Program-made: the position numbers and the translations under genes
Part shown: positions 1 to 10,498 of the stretch, piece after piece
How the letters are laid out: every line of letters starts with the position of its first letter
Position numbering within the stretch: the stretch's first letter is position 1
The notes under the pieces: model-generated
Seen by the model: only the letters and a program-made list of their open reading frames with translations
Told to the model about the DNA's origin: nothing
Database searches by the model: none
NCBI RefSeq assembly: GCF_024436065.1
Contig: NZ_JANFNS010000001.1
Span: forward strand, 124,001-188,000
Direction: 5' to 3'
Length of the DNA: 64,000 nt
Origin: Saccharibacillus sp. JS10
GTDB lineage: Bacteria > Bacillota > Bacilli > Paenibacillales > Paenibacillaceae

Positions 1-184
1 ATAATAATAAGGAAATTCCGGTGCGTTTTTCGTCTAAAACTAAACAACTCGAAGAAAACGCTATCAGCAAACTTCAAACAGAGCTTTTCTTTTTCACCAA
101 GATCAGTGTACACTAGAGCCTAAGTACGACTGAAGCCACACCGAATTTTGTGTATTTGCTTTTCTATATTTGCTGATGAGGTGA

Positions 185-3292
<3,108 letters not shown>

Positions 3293-3348
3293 TAGCGAGA
3301 CGTGACTACGATTGCAAAATAAGATACAATTTAATGAAGAAAATAAAC

Positions 3349-3376
3349 AGGGAGCGACCTTCGGGTCGTTCCTTTA
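3349..3376 (+). terminator. Rho-independent terminator after lacZ
   Basis: Nine-base-pair stem GGAGCGACC/GGTCGTTCC closed by a TTCG tetraloop, followed by a short T-rich run. It lies 57 bases after the lacZ stop and before cysK. Confidence 0.8.
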
Positions 3377-3430
3377 TTCATTATTTAGGTAAGAACAGTC
3401 ATAAACTCAGGTTAGAAAGAGAGGGTTCTG

Positions 3431-4393
3431 ATGTCGGATTCTACCGATTCTTATAAAGCTTCAACCAAATCTTCGCCTGTCTTTTCCACGATTGCGGATC
3501 TGGTCGGAAATACGCCGATGGTTCGATTAAGACGGATGTTACCTATAGATGCCGCTGACGTTTATGTGAAATTGGAATATTTTAATCCGTCCGGCAGTGT
3601 CAAAGATCGTGCAGCACGGAATTTAATTCAAAATGCCGAGCAAAGTGGACATCTAAAAGCAGGCAGTACGATCATTGAGCCGACCAGCGGAAATACAGGA
3701 ATTGGTCTGGCGATGATCGCTGCGTCTCGCGGTTACCGGGCGATCTTGATTATGCCGGACAATATGTCGCGCGAACGAATCAATCTGCTTAAAGCTTACG
3801 GAGCGGAAGTGGTGCTGACACCAAGCGCTCAGCGGATGCCGGGAGCGATTGCCAAAGCAATGGAGCTGCAAGCTTCGATTCCGAATAGCTTTATTCCGCA
3901 GCAATTTGAGAATCCAGCGAATCCCGATGCGCATCGAGGAACGACTGCGATTGAGATTTTGGAGCAAACCGAAGGGAAGTTGGATGCTTTTGTCGCGACA
4001 GCGGGGACGGGAGGTACGATCACAGGAACAGGCGAGACGTTAAAAGCTTCGCTGCCCAATCTACATATCGCCGTTGTAGAACCGGAAGGTTCGCCTGTGT
4101 TGTCTGGAGGCGTACCTGGGCCGCATAAGCTGGTCGGGACAAGCCCGGGCTTTGTACCGAAGATTTTGAATACGGATGTCTATAATGAAATTATGCGGAT
4201 CAAAGACGATGAAGCGCTTGATACCATGCGGAAATTAGCGCGTCTGGAAGGGATGTTACTTGGGCCTTCGTCCGGCGCTTCTGTCTATGCTGCGATCCAG
4301 ATTGCCAAACGTCTGGGTACAGGTAAAAAGGTCGTCTGTATCGCGCCAGATAATGGAGAACGTTATTTAAGTATGGGGGTGTTCGAATCATGA
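3431..4393 (+). CDS. cysK: Cysteine synthase (O-acetylserine sulfhydrylase family)
   Basis: PLP enzyme that makes cysteine from O-acetylserine and sulfide. 320 residues, normal for CysK/CysM. The PLP lysine lies in 'NPSGSVKDRAA', the substrate loop is 'EPTSGNTGIGLA', the phosphate-binding glycine loop is 'TAGTGGTITGTGE', and 'GPSSGAS' near the C terminus binds the PLP ring. A GAGAGGG ribosome site precedes the ATG. The stop codon overlaps the start of the next gene by four bases (ATGA), so the two are translationally coupled. It fits with the sulfite reductase genes at 39.8-43.4 kb in sulfur assimilation, although it is not in their operon. CysK versus CysM or a cystathionine beta-synthase-like role cannot be settled here. 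Confidence 0.9.
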   Translation: MSDSTDSYKASTKSSPVFSTIADLVGNTPMVRLRRMLPIDAADVYVKLEYFNPSGSVKDRAARNLIQNAEQSGHLKAGSTIIEPTSGNTGIGLAMIAASRGYRAILIMPDNMSRERINLLKAYGAEVVLTPSAQRMPGAIAKAMELQASIPNSFIPQQFENPANPDAHRGTTAIEILEQTEGKLDAFVATAGTGGTITGTGETLKASLPNLHIAVVEPEGSPVLSGGVPGPHKLVGTSPGFVPKILNTDVYNEIMRIKDDEALDTMRKLARLEGMLLGPSSGASVYAAIQIAKRLGTGKKVVCIAPDNGERYLSMGVFES

Positions 4394-4926
4394 AGAATCT
4401 ACCCAGACTTGAAATCCAGGCTTTGCCAGGTTATCCCGTAGAAATTGGACGTCAATTGTGGATGATGCAAGATATTCGGCGCGATTTATTAAATCGGTTA
4501 GAAGGCATTACGCAAGAAGAATTAGATACGCCGCAAGCCGGAGATCCGACAACGATTGGAGCGCTTTTGCTTCATATTGCTGACGTGGAGACGAGCTGGC
4601 TTCACTTCGATTTGTTACTTCAAAAAAAGTTGGACCCCAAGATTGAAAAGTGGTTTTCAACGCCAACTCGAAACGAGCAAGGAGAAATTTGGTGTCCGCC
4701 CGGAGAACGGATCGAGCGGCATTTAGAAAGATTAGCGGTCGTAAGGGAAGATTTTTTGGAAAAGTTTCGTTCAATTGATCTGGATGATTGGTACACAGTG
4801 CGTCATTTGCCTGAAGAGTATGACGTGACGCCTGAATGGATTGTTTATCATCTGATTGAACATGAAGCCCATCATAGAGGTCAAATCTTTCATTTATTGG
4901 GCATGATGCGTAGAGCGAAGTCTTGA
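4390..4926 (+). CDS. DinB-fold (DinB/YfiT-like) protein
   Basis: 178 residues with the four-helix DinB/YfiT pattern of putative metal-binding, thiol-dependent proteins. The three metal-ligand histidines expected for the fold are seen in 'LLLHIAD' (about residue 62) and 'LIEHEAHHRGQI' (about residues 156-160). The start overlaps the cysK stop by four bases, so the protein is probably made together with cysteine synthase. Members of the family include bacillithiol transferases and mycothiol-dependent enzymes, so linkage to cysteine metabolism is suggestive. The exact reaction is unknown. A second DinB-like protein is at 34.5 kb. Confidence 0.85.
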   Translation: MKNLPRLEIQALPGYPVEIGRQLWMMQDIRRDLLNRLEGITQEELDTPQAGDPTTIGALLLHIADVETSWLHFDLLLQKKLDPKIEKWFSTPTRNEQGEIWCPPGERIERHLERLAVVREDFLEKFRSIDLDDWYTVRHLPEEYDVTPEWIVYHLIEHEAHHRGQIFHLLGMMRRAKS

Positions 4927-5077
4927 TCGATTGGAATCCGTAGATCACGAGATTGGATGTCTGGAACGACAAAAATCGGTTCACCTACAAAAAGGAAGGG
5001 TATAAGGACTCCAAGCAAGGAAAGCCGGCAATCGTCGCGTTAGGGACAAGGCGATTCTTGATGAAGGAGAGGATAAA

Positions 5078-6091
5078 ATGGCAAAACGGGATGCCTATTT
5101 TGACAATCTGAAAGTTCTGTTGATTGTCTTGGTCGTGGTTGGGCATTTGATCGAACCTTTGAGCAGCAGCGAGATCTATCGTCCGATCTATCTGTTTATT
5201 TATTCATTTCATATTCCGTTATTCGTACTGATTTCGGGATACTTTTGCAAAGAGATTACGAGTAGCGATTATCGGATCAAAGTCGTAAAAACCTTAATTA
5301 TCCCTTATCTGATTTTCGAGACGTTATATTCGCTATTCGATTATTTTGTGATGGGCACGGAAGTGTTGAAGTTTTCTTATTTTACGCCGTATTGGTTAAT
5401 GTGGTTTATTTTCAGTATGGTGATTTGGAGAATGATTTTGCCGTATGCGGTGAAAATTCGTTGGGCTTTGCCGATTTCGATCGGAGTCGCGATTTTGGCG
5501 GGTTACGCAGTCGATGCTCAGTATTATGCGAGTATGTCGCGTACCATCGTCTTTTTCCCATTCTTTTTGGCAGGTTATTATTTAAGTAAAGAACAGATTG
5601 ATTTATGGCGTACCCGTCCTTTTAAAATAGCTTCGGTTATCGTATTAGGTGCGGCAATTGCGATTATGATAAAATACAGCAGTGTCATGCGAGCCGAATG
5701 GTTTTATGGAAGTCTGCCTTATCTGGCGCTTGACCATCCCGAATGGACAGCAGGGATTTACCGAATCGCCGCTTACACCGCATCTGTACTGATCGGCGGA
5801 GCGATTATGATTTTGATGACCGGGCGTTATTTGCCTTGTTTTTCTGTGCTTGGACGAAATACGTTATACGCGTATTTGCTACACGGGTTTATCGTCAAAG
5901 GTCTGATTGCAACAGGTTTTTATGAAACCTACAGCGAAGCGGCTTGGACGATGTTGCTGATTCCTTTCGGCGTACTGCTGGCAGCAGGATTGTCGTCAGA
6001 GTGGATACGGATGAGTTTCTCATGGTTGTTGGAACCGAATCTAGATCGTTTATTCAAAAAGCGCGACCGCGGAGCAGAAGCGCGTCGCTAA
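5078..6091 (+). CDS. Membrane acyltransferase, acyltransferase 3 family
   Basis: 337 residues, almost entirely hydrophobic with about ten predicted membrane helices. The N-terminal motif 'YFDNLKVLLIVLVVVGHL' is that of acyltransferase family 3 proteins of the fucose 4-O-acetylase-like group, which transfer O-acetyl groups to extracellular sugars. The conserved His follows 'VVVG'. The second family region, 'SFHIPLFVLISGYF', is present. No SGNH domain is attached. The ATG has AAGGAGAGG eight bases upstream. It stands between unrelated genes, so the acceptor is unknown. A second family member is at 58.3-59.5 kb. Confidence 0.85.
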   Translation: MAKRDAYFDNLKVLLIVLVVVGHLIEPLSSSEIYRPIYLFIYSFHIPLFVLISGYFCKEITSSDYRIKVVKTLIIPYLIFETLYSLFDYFVMGTEVLKFSYFTPYWLMWFIFSMVIWRMILPYAVKIRWALPISIGVAILAGYAVDAQYYASMSRTIVFFPFFLAGYYLSKEQIDLWRTRPFKIASVIVLGAAIAIMIKYSSVMRAEWFYGSLPYLALDHPEWTAGIYRIAAYTASVLIGGAIMILMTGRYLPCFSVLGRNTLYAYLLHGFIVKGLIATGFYETYSEAAWTMLLIPFGVLLAAGLSSEWIRMSFSWLLEPNLDRLFKKRDRGAEARR

Positions 6092-6133
6092 TCGTAGAAG
6101 AAAATTGATCATAAAGAAGTGGAGGGGATCGTA

Positions 6134-7177
6134 GTGAGCGAATCCATGAATGAATCGTCGTTGAAAAAACTTGGGGAGATCCCGATATCTGTATTGGATC
6201 TGTCTCAGATTGTAGAAGGAAAAACGGCAGCAGATGCGTTTAAAGATAGTTTGGAACTTGCGCAAAATGCGGAAAAATGGGGATACAACCGATACTGGGT
6301 TGCCGAACATCACAATATGCCGGGGATCGCTAGTTCAGCAACCTCTGTTGTGATCGGTTATTTGGCTGCCGGAACGTCAAGTATTCGGCTTGGCGCAGGC
6401 GGGATCATGTTACCGAATCATGCACCGCTGCTGATTGCCGAGCAATTCGGTACGTTAGAGTCGATGTACCCGGGACGTATCGATCTTGGGCTTGGACGCG
6501 CGCCGGGCAGCGACCGTCGAACCACGATTGCGTTACGCAGAGAAATAGGCGCAGACGACTTTCCGGAAATGCTAGAAGAACTACGGAACTATTTCGATGC
6601 TTCGAAAACATCGTATCATGCGCCGGTTAGAGCGGTGCCAGGCGAAGGCTTGAACGTTCCGGTCTGGTTGCTTGGATCGAGTGATTTCAGTGCTAGACTT
6701 GCGGCTCAGCAAGGGCTTCCGTTTTCTTTTGCCGGGCATTTCTCGCCAGATTATCTGGATCGGGCGCTATATGTCTACCGCAGTAACTTCCGTCCATCTG
6801 AGGCGTTGTCAGAACCTTATGTGATGTTGGGCGTCTCGTTAATCGCAGCGGATACGCAAGAACGCGCCGAGTTTTTATCTACGACGATGCAGCAACAGGT
6901 GATTGCTTTGACACGCGGGCGTCCTGGTAAAATCCAGCCGCCAGCAGATTTGTCTTCGCATATCGATCCTTTGGAATTGTCGGCGGTTCGTAAACGTATG
7001 GAATCGGCGATTGTAGGCGATCCTCAGAAAGTTAAGCAAGGTTTAGAGCAATTGATCGCTCGGACTCAAGCCGATGAGCTGATTGTCACTAGCGGAATTT
7101 ACGATCTCAAAGAACGTCTGCATTCTTATGAAATCTTAGCCGAACTTGCAATTCCATCAGGAAAAGCGATTCGTTAA
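6134..7177 (+). CDS. LLM-class flavin-dependent oxidoreductase (luciferase-like)
   Basis: Luciferase-like FMN/F420-type monooxygenase fold, 347 residues. Matching family blocks are '[12 protein letters not shown]' at the N terminus, '[15 protein letters not shown]' (about residues 55-70), '[13 protein letters not shown]' and '[14 protein letters not shown]'. This block pattern is the YwcH/YhbW-like (MsnO8) subgroup found in Bacillales. I chose the GTG at 6134 because GGAGGGG lies six bases upstream. An earlier in-frame GTG at 6119 has no ribosome site. It is 28 bases after the acyltransferase and may share its transcript. A strong terminator follows. The substrate is unknown. Confidence 0.88.
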   Translation: MSESMNESSLKKLGEIPISVLDLSQIVEGKTAADAFKDSLELAQNAEKWGYNRYWVAEHHNMPGIASSATSVVIGYLAAGTSSIRLGAGGIMLPNHAPLLIAEQFGTLESMYPGRIDLGLGRAPGSDRRTTIALRREIGADDFPEMLEELRNYFDASKTSYHAPVRAVPGEGLNVPVWLLGSSDFSARLAAQQGLPFSFAGHFSPDYLDRALYVYRSNFRPSEALSEPYVMLGVSLIAADTQERAEFLSTTMQQQVIALTRGRPGKIQPPADLSSHIDPLELSAVRKRMESAIVGDPQKVKQGLEQLIARTQADELIVTSGIYDLKERLHSYEILAELAIPSGKAIR

Positions 7178-7189
7178 TGATTAAATACT

Positions 7190-7257
7190 AAACTCGATCT
7201 GATTTGAAGTTCTGATCCAAGCGGTTCAGAATTTTGAATCTAGATCGAGTTTTTTTG
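7190..7257 (+). terminator. Rho-independent terminator
   Basis: Outer stem AACTCGATCT/AGATCGAGTT with an inner TTCTGA/TTCAGAA stem, followed by seven Ts. It ends the acyltransferase/LLM transcript. Confidence 0.8.
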
Positions 7258-7324
7258 TTGGGAACATATGTACGCAAAATGTTCAATCAATTTCGCTTTT
7301 TCATGCCTTTTTTAGATATAAAAA

Positions 7325-7333
7325 TGCTATAAT
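7325..7333 (+). promoter_or_regulatory. Extended -10 promoter before the YolD-like gene
   Basis: TGCTATAAT is a perfect extended -10 element (TG-N-TATAAT). No good -35 is seen at 17 bases. The TTG start lies 35 bases downstream. Confidence 0.55.
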
Positions 7334-7367
7334 TGAATTATTACGCATAACGCAAGGAGGAAGCGGT

Positions 7368-7619
7368 TTGGCAAAAGGAAAAGTAGCAAAGCGGCCGACC
7401 CGCGACGAGTTTGTTCTGGAAGAAATCGGGAATCAATTGACTGAAGCCTACCAGGAGAAATCCGTTGTGGAATTGACGGTCTGGGGAATGCCCGAAGCAG
7501 TTCGAGGTACGATCGTAAAGATGGACTCAAGAACGGGTAAAGTTCATGTCGAGCAAGAAGCGGAAACTTTAAAAGTCTCTTTCATGGATATTATGGCGCT
7601 GAACTATCCGCGCGATTAA
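7368..7619 (+). CDS. YolD-like small protein
   Basis: 83 residues from a TTG start with a strong AAGGAGG seven bases upstream. The central part, 'LTVWGMPEAVRGTIVKMD' through 'FMDIMAL', follows the YolD-like family pattern (a compact beta fold around an RGxIxxxD motif and a DI motif). YolD-like genes often sit beside a Y-family DNA polymerase (UvrX/YqjW type). None is present here, so this is an orphan copy. The basic N terminus 'AKGKVAKRPTRDEF' is typical. No function can be stated beyond family membership. Confidence 0.72.
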   Translation: MAKGKVAKRPTRDEFVLEEIGNQLTEAYQEKSVVELTVWGMPEAVRGTIVKMDSRTGKVHVEQEAETLKVSFMDIMALNYPRD

Positions 7620-7683
7620 TAAAAGCTTCGTCTTGCCTATATTTGCATCGCGGCATAACAGAACTGATGGCATACAAAAAGAA

Positions 7684-7719
7684 GCTCTAACCGAAAATAT
7701 TCGGATAGAGCCTTTTTTC
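7684..7719 (+). terminator. Rho-independent terminator
   Basis: Stem GCTCTAaCCGAA/TTCGGaTAGAGC (one A-A mismatch), AATA loop, then CTTTTTT. It lies 65 bases after the YolD-like gene. Confidence 0.75.
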
Positions 7720-7733
7720 TGTGAGAAGGATGA

Positions 7734-7897
7734 GGCGGGAGGGCTTGAGCTGAGCGTCAGAGACGCTGCGAGAAAAAATCGTTTAACTCGCTGTTTCACT
7801 CTTGAATAGGAATCATTAAATGGAATTTAATGATTCCTATTCAAGAGTTCAAAGGCGATTTAAACTGAATTTTTCTCTCCGCTCCGACCTCCCGGGC
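7734..7897. repeat. Interspersed palindromic repeat, copy A
   Basis: A 160-base imperfect palindrome in the gene-free stretch 7620-8226. Its centre is a perfect 24-base inverted repeat (7798-7821 against 7825-7848) around GGA. Outside this, GCGAGAAAAAATCG pairs imperfectly with CTGAATTTTTCTCTC. The arm TTCAAAGGCGATTTAA is related to the arms of copies B (8053-8172) and C (30511-30661), read on the opposite strand. Its core also shares ACTCTTGA-TAGGA-T with copy C. No open frame or transposase is present. I interpret it as a non-autonomous palindromic element (REP/MITE-like). The family name is unknown to me. Confidence 0.6.
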
Positions 7898-7909
7898 GGT
7901 GTAGGGAGA

Positions 7910-7943
7910 AAGAGCGTCCTCCTACATATAGGAGGACGCTCTT
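7910..7943. repeat. Perfect 15-bp hairpin
   Basis: AAGAGCGTCCTCCTA and its exact reverse complement flank the loop CATA. It lies between repeat copies A and B, with TTTTATT eight bases downstream. It could be a bidirectional terminator for the adjacent trhO (minus strand) or part of the repeat cluster. Confidence 0.55.
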
Positions 7944-8052
7944 GAAGAGATTTTATTACCCAATTCGATTGGTAAAAAATTGGAGCCTTTCTTTTCCCCC
8001 TTCTCCCATAACGGAGAGGGGAACTGCCACGCGACCCGCGAACGGCAGCGAA

Positions 8053-8172
8053 GGGGCGGGGGAGATGGAGAAGCGAAGCGTTCGCCTTTAAAATCGGATT
8101 TTTCACATTAGACTTGTCTATTTCAATAGAAGAAAATCCGATTTTGACAGCGATCGAAAGCTCCCCCGCCCC
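8053..8172. repeat. Interspersed palindromic repeat, copy B
   Basis: Outer stem GGGGCGGGGGAG (8053-8064) pairs perfectly with 8161-8172, and a perfect 13-bp inner stem lies at 8090-8102 and 8133-8145. Between them are the arms AAGCGTTCGCCTTTA and GACAGCGATCGAAAG. These match the arms of copy C (AAGCGTTCGCCTTTGAAA and CAACAAGCGACCGAAAC) in order and orientation, while the stems differ completely. No coding potential is seen. Confidence 0.6.
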
Positions 8173-8226
8173 GTAGCGCCTCCCAACCGCAAACTTTCCG
8201 CGTCACTCAACCGTAAACGGTCTGTA

Positions 8227-9108
8227 TCAGATCGCCGCTACGGATTCTTTGCACTCGTCCGAGCAATAATGACTATGCTCATCCGAACAAGATTCACACA
8301 CCAAGTGCTGCAAGTTGCACACCGGGCAGTTTACATACGTATCGGTCGGCTCGTCGCAGTGGTAACATTTTCCGACGACGCTAGGCGCTACATGGTTGAT
8401 CGGAACCGAAATGCGTTCATCGAATACATAACATTTTCCGTCGAACAGATCGCCTTGCACTTCTTCGTCTTGACCGTAAGTGACGATGCCGCCTTCAAGC
8501 TGAGCCACATCGGTGAATCCTTCTTCCATCATGAAGCCGGTCAGCTTTTCGCAGCGAATACCGCCGGTGCAATACGTTAAGATGGTTTTATCTTTGTGTT
8601 CCGCCATATTTTCGCGAATCCATTCCGGGAATTCACGGAACGAATCGATATTCGGACGGATCGCATTACGGAAATGTCCAAGGTCGTACTCGTAATCTGT
8701 GCGTCCGTCGAGTACAATAACATCGTCGCGTTGAAGTTGTTCATGGAACTCTTTTGGCGACAGACGCTTGCCGGACAGTACATTCGGATCCAGTTCTTTT
8801 TCATAACGGAACGTAACCAGTTCTTCTTTATGACGGACAAACAATTTTTTGAAAGCATGTTCGTCAGACTCGTCGATTTTGAAAACAGTGCCTTCAAAAC
8901 GCGGATCCGCTAACAGATCTTTCATATATTGCTGGGTTTGCTCATACGTGCCGGACAGTGTACCATTGATGCCTTCGCTGGCAATCAAAATACGTCCTTT
9001 AATACCGAGGTCTTTGCAATATTGCAAATGTTGAGCCGTAAACTGTTGAGGCTCGTCGATTTTGACAAATTTATAAAAAAGCAAAATGCGGTAAGACGTG
9101 GTTTCCAT
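8227..9108 (-). CDS. trhO: tRNA uridine(34) hydroxylase, rhodanese family
   Basis: TrhO/YbfQ-type enzyme. The family makes 5-hydroxyuridine at the tRNA wobble position in an oxygen-dependent reaction. 293 residues, as in the family. An N-terminal ferredoxin-like part ('GIKGRILIASEGINGTLSG') is followed by a rhodanese domain with the catalytic Cys loop 'TYCTGGIRCEKLTG' (about residues 178-191). A C-terminal segment has four CxxC-like pairs ('CYHCDEP', 'CPVC', 'CESC', 'CSDEC'), a probable zinc site typical of Firmicute members. GGGTGA lies just upstream of the ATG. It is transcribed divergently from the MurB-like gene. Confidence 0.92.
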   Translation of the reverse strand: METTSYRILLFYKFVKIDEPQQFTAQHLQYCKDLGIKGRILIASEGINGTLSGTYEQTQQYMKDLLADPRFEGTVFKIDESDEHAFKKLFVRHKEELVTFRYEKELDPNVLSGKRLSPKEFHEQLQRDDVIVLDGRTDYEYDLGHFRNAIRPNIDSFREFPEWIRENMAEHKDKTILTYCTGGIRCEKLTGFMMEEGFTDVAQLEGGIVTYGQDEEVQGDLFDGKCYVFDERISVPINHVAPSVVGKCYHCDEPTDTYVNCPVCNLQHLVCESCSDEHSHYCSDECKESVAAI

Positions 9109-9293
9109 ATTATATCACCCGGGATCTCATTGATTTTTGCCGCCGCTTCCTGTAGGATGCTTGCGTGCAACTTAAAAGTTTAGACGTTTTCTCCACATTC
9201 GTCAATGAGTTCATGAAGTAATCTTCAAAACCTATATCGAAATACCCATAGATGAAAGAAAAATCAAGTGTGCAAAAAGGAGAGAGTTTTAAA

Positions 9294-10316
9294 ATGACTT
9301 CGCAAAACCAACAATTTGAACAACTATGCCGTAAAGACGTGAAACTATCTGCGTATTCGACTTATGAAATCGGAGGTGCCGCTAGACATCTAGCGCTGCC
9401 GCATACGATTGAAGAACTTACTATTATGCTGGACGGTGCGCGTTCCAAAGGATTAAATCCTTTTTTGTTTGGCTCAGGATCGAATACACTTTTCCCGGAC
9501 CATCCGCATGAAGACATGCTCTTTTTTTCACTGAAAGAACATATCGAATTTAAGCTACTGCCCGGTCGATTGTTTGTATCCGCGGGCACGCCGATGACGC
9601 TGCTTGCTTTATTCGGGCTTTACACCGGAATCGATTCGTTCGATTTCACTTTCTTGCTGCCGGGAACGCTTGGAGCGGGCATTTATATGAACGCTAAATA
9701 TTTCAGTCATCAAATCAGCGATGTGTTAGAGACGGCTTACGTGATCGACAAAGAACATCCGGAAAAAGGATTGATTTCTGTTCCGATCAGCGATTGCGAG
9801 TATGCGTACAAAAAGTCGATCTTTATGCGCAAACCATGGATTGTAGTCGGTGCGGATCTGAAGCTTCCGGTCGATCCGAAATTGACGCCGCAGCAAACCG
9901 AAGAGCTTTTTGCCAAACTAAAGTCGAAAAACTTACCGTCTTCGGTATTGCCTGACTATTATCGTCACTATACGAACGAGCTGAATATCGCGGCGAAGCA
10001 AGGTTTTAAAGTACGTCAGGAAATGCTGGACGTGATCGAAGACCGTAGCGGCAAATTACATTTCGATTTTCCTTCTTGCGGTTCGGTATTCAAAAATAAT
10101 TACACGATCGGCGAACCGATGGGTAAGCTTGTCGATCGTATCGGGCTTCGAGGAACCGTAATCGGCGGCGCGATGATCTCTGATCACCACGGCAATATTA
10201 TTCAAAATCGAGGCGGGGCAAAAGCGCAAGACGTGGTAGACCTTGTACATCTAGTTCAAGAGAAGGTAGAAGCGAAGTTCAAATTCCTACCAGAGCCTGA
10301 ACTTGTGATTGTTTAA
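9294..10316 (+). CDS. murB: MurB-like UDP-N-acetylmuramate dehydrogenase
   Basis: FAD/NADPH enzyme of peptidoglycan precursor synthesis (enolpyruvyl-UDP-GlcNAc to UDP-MurNAc). The FAD-binding PCMH blocks 'FGSGSNTLF' and 'LLPGTLGAGIYMNAKYF' are present. The catalytic Ser region is 'FPSCGSVFKNN' and the C-terminal Glu region is 'FLPEPELVIV'. 340 residues from the ATG at 9294, chosen because AAAAAGGAGAG precedes it; the earlier ATG at 9252 has no ribosome site. The sequence is divergent: the usual IPGTVGG block reads LPGTLGA and the usual YRxS block reads 'YAYKKS'. It may therefore be a second MurB-like copy rather than the main cell-wall enzyme. Confidence 0.8.
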   Translation: MTSQNQQFEQLCRKDVKLSAYSTYEIGGAARHLALPHTIEELTIMLDGARSKGLNPFLFGSGSNTLFPDHPHEDMLFFSLKEHIEFKLLPGRLFVSAGTPMTLLALFGLYTGIDSFDFTFLLPGTLGAGIYMNAKYFSHQISDVLETAYVIDKEHPEKGLISVPISDCEYAYKKSIFMRKPWIVVGADLKLPVDPKLTPQQTEELFAKLKSKNLPSSVLPDYYRHYTNELNIAAKQGFKVRQEMLDVIEDRSGKLHFDFPSCGSVFKNNYTIGEPMGKLVDRIGLRGTVIGGAMISDHHGNIIQNRGGAKAQDVVDLVHLVQEKVEAKFKFLPEPELVIV

Positions 10317-10411
10317 AATTGGTTCTATAGAACTAAAAATTGAATTTTACAGGAATTTTACACTTTTTATCAATTTTTTTACGAAACCATGAACTTTCCT
10401 GTTTGAACCCA

Positions 10412-10420
10412 TGCTAGAAT
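10412..10420 (+). promoter_or_regulatory. Extended -10 promoter before the secreted protein
   Basis: TGCTAGAAT fits an extended -10. Transcription would begin near 10427, leaving about a 70-base leader before the GTG start at 10499, which explains why the earlier in-frame ATG at 10430 is unlikely to be used. Confidence 0.45.
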
Positions 10421-10498
10421 GAGACGCAGATGGCTGGATACCAAAATCTTGCTATGTCTGAAATTGTTCTCAAAAGCAGTCAAACAGGAGGCGGTTAC

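Noticed and set aside
4927-5066. Protein-like stretch (RLDVWNDKNRFTYKKEGYKD) between the DinB and acyltransferase genes
   Set aside because: It faintly recalls the C-terminal end of a GNAT protein, but it is short, preceded by a stop and has no start signal; too weak to call a pseudogene.
8053-8064. G-rich run considered as a G-quadruplex
   Set aside because: Fewer than four separate G-runs; the sequence is better explained as the outer stem of repeat copy B.
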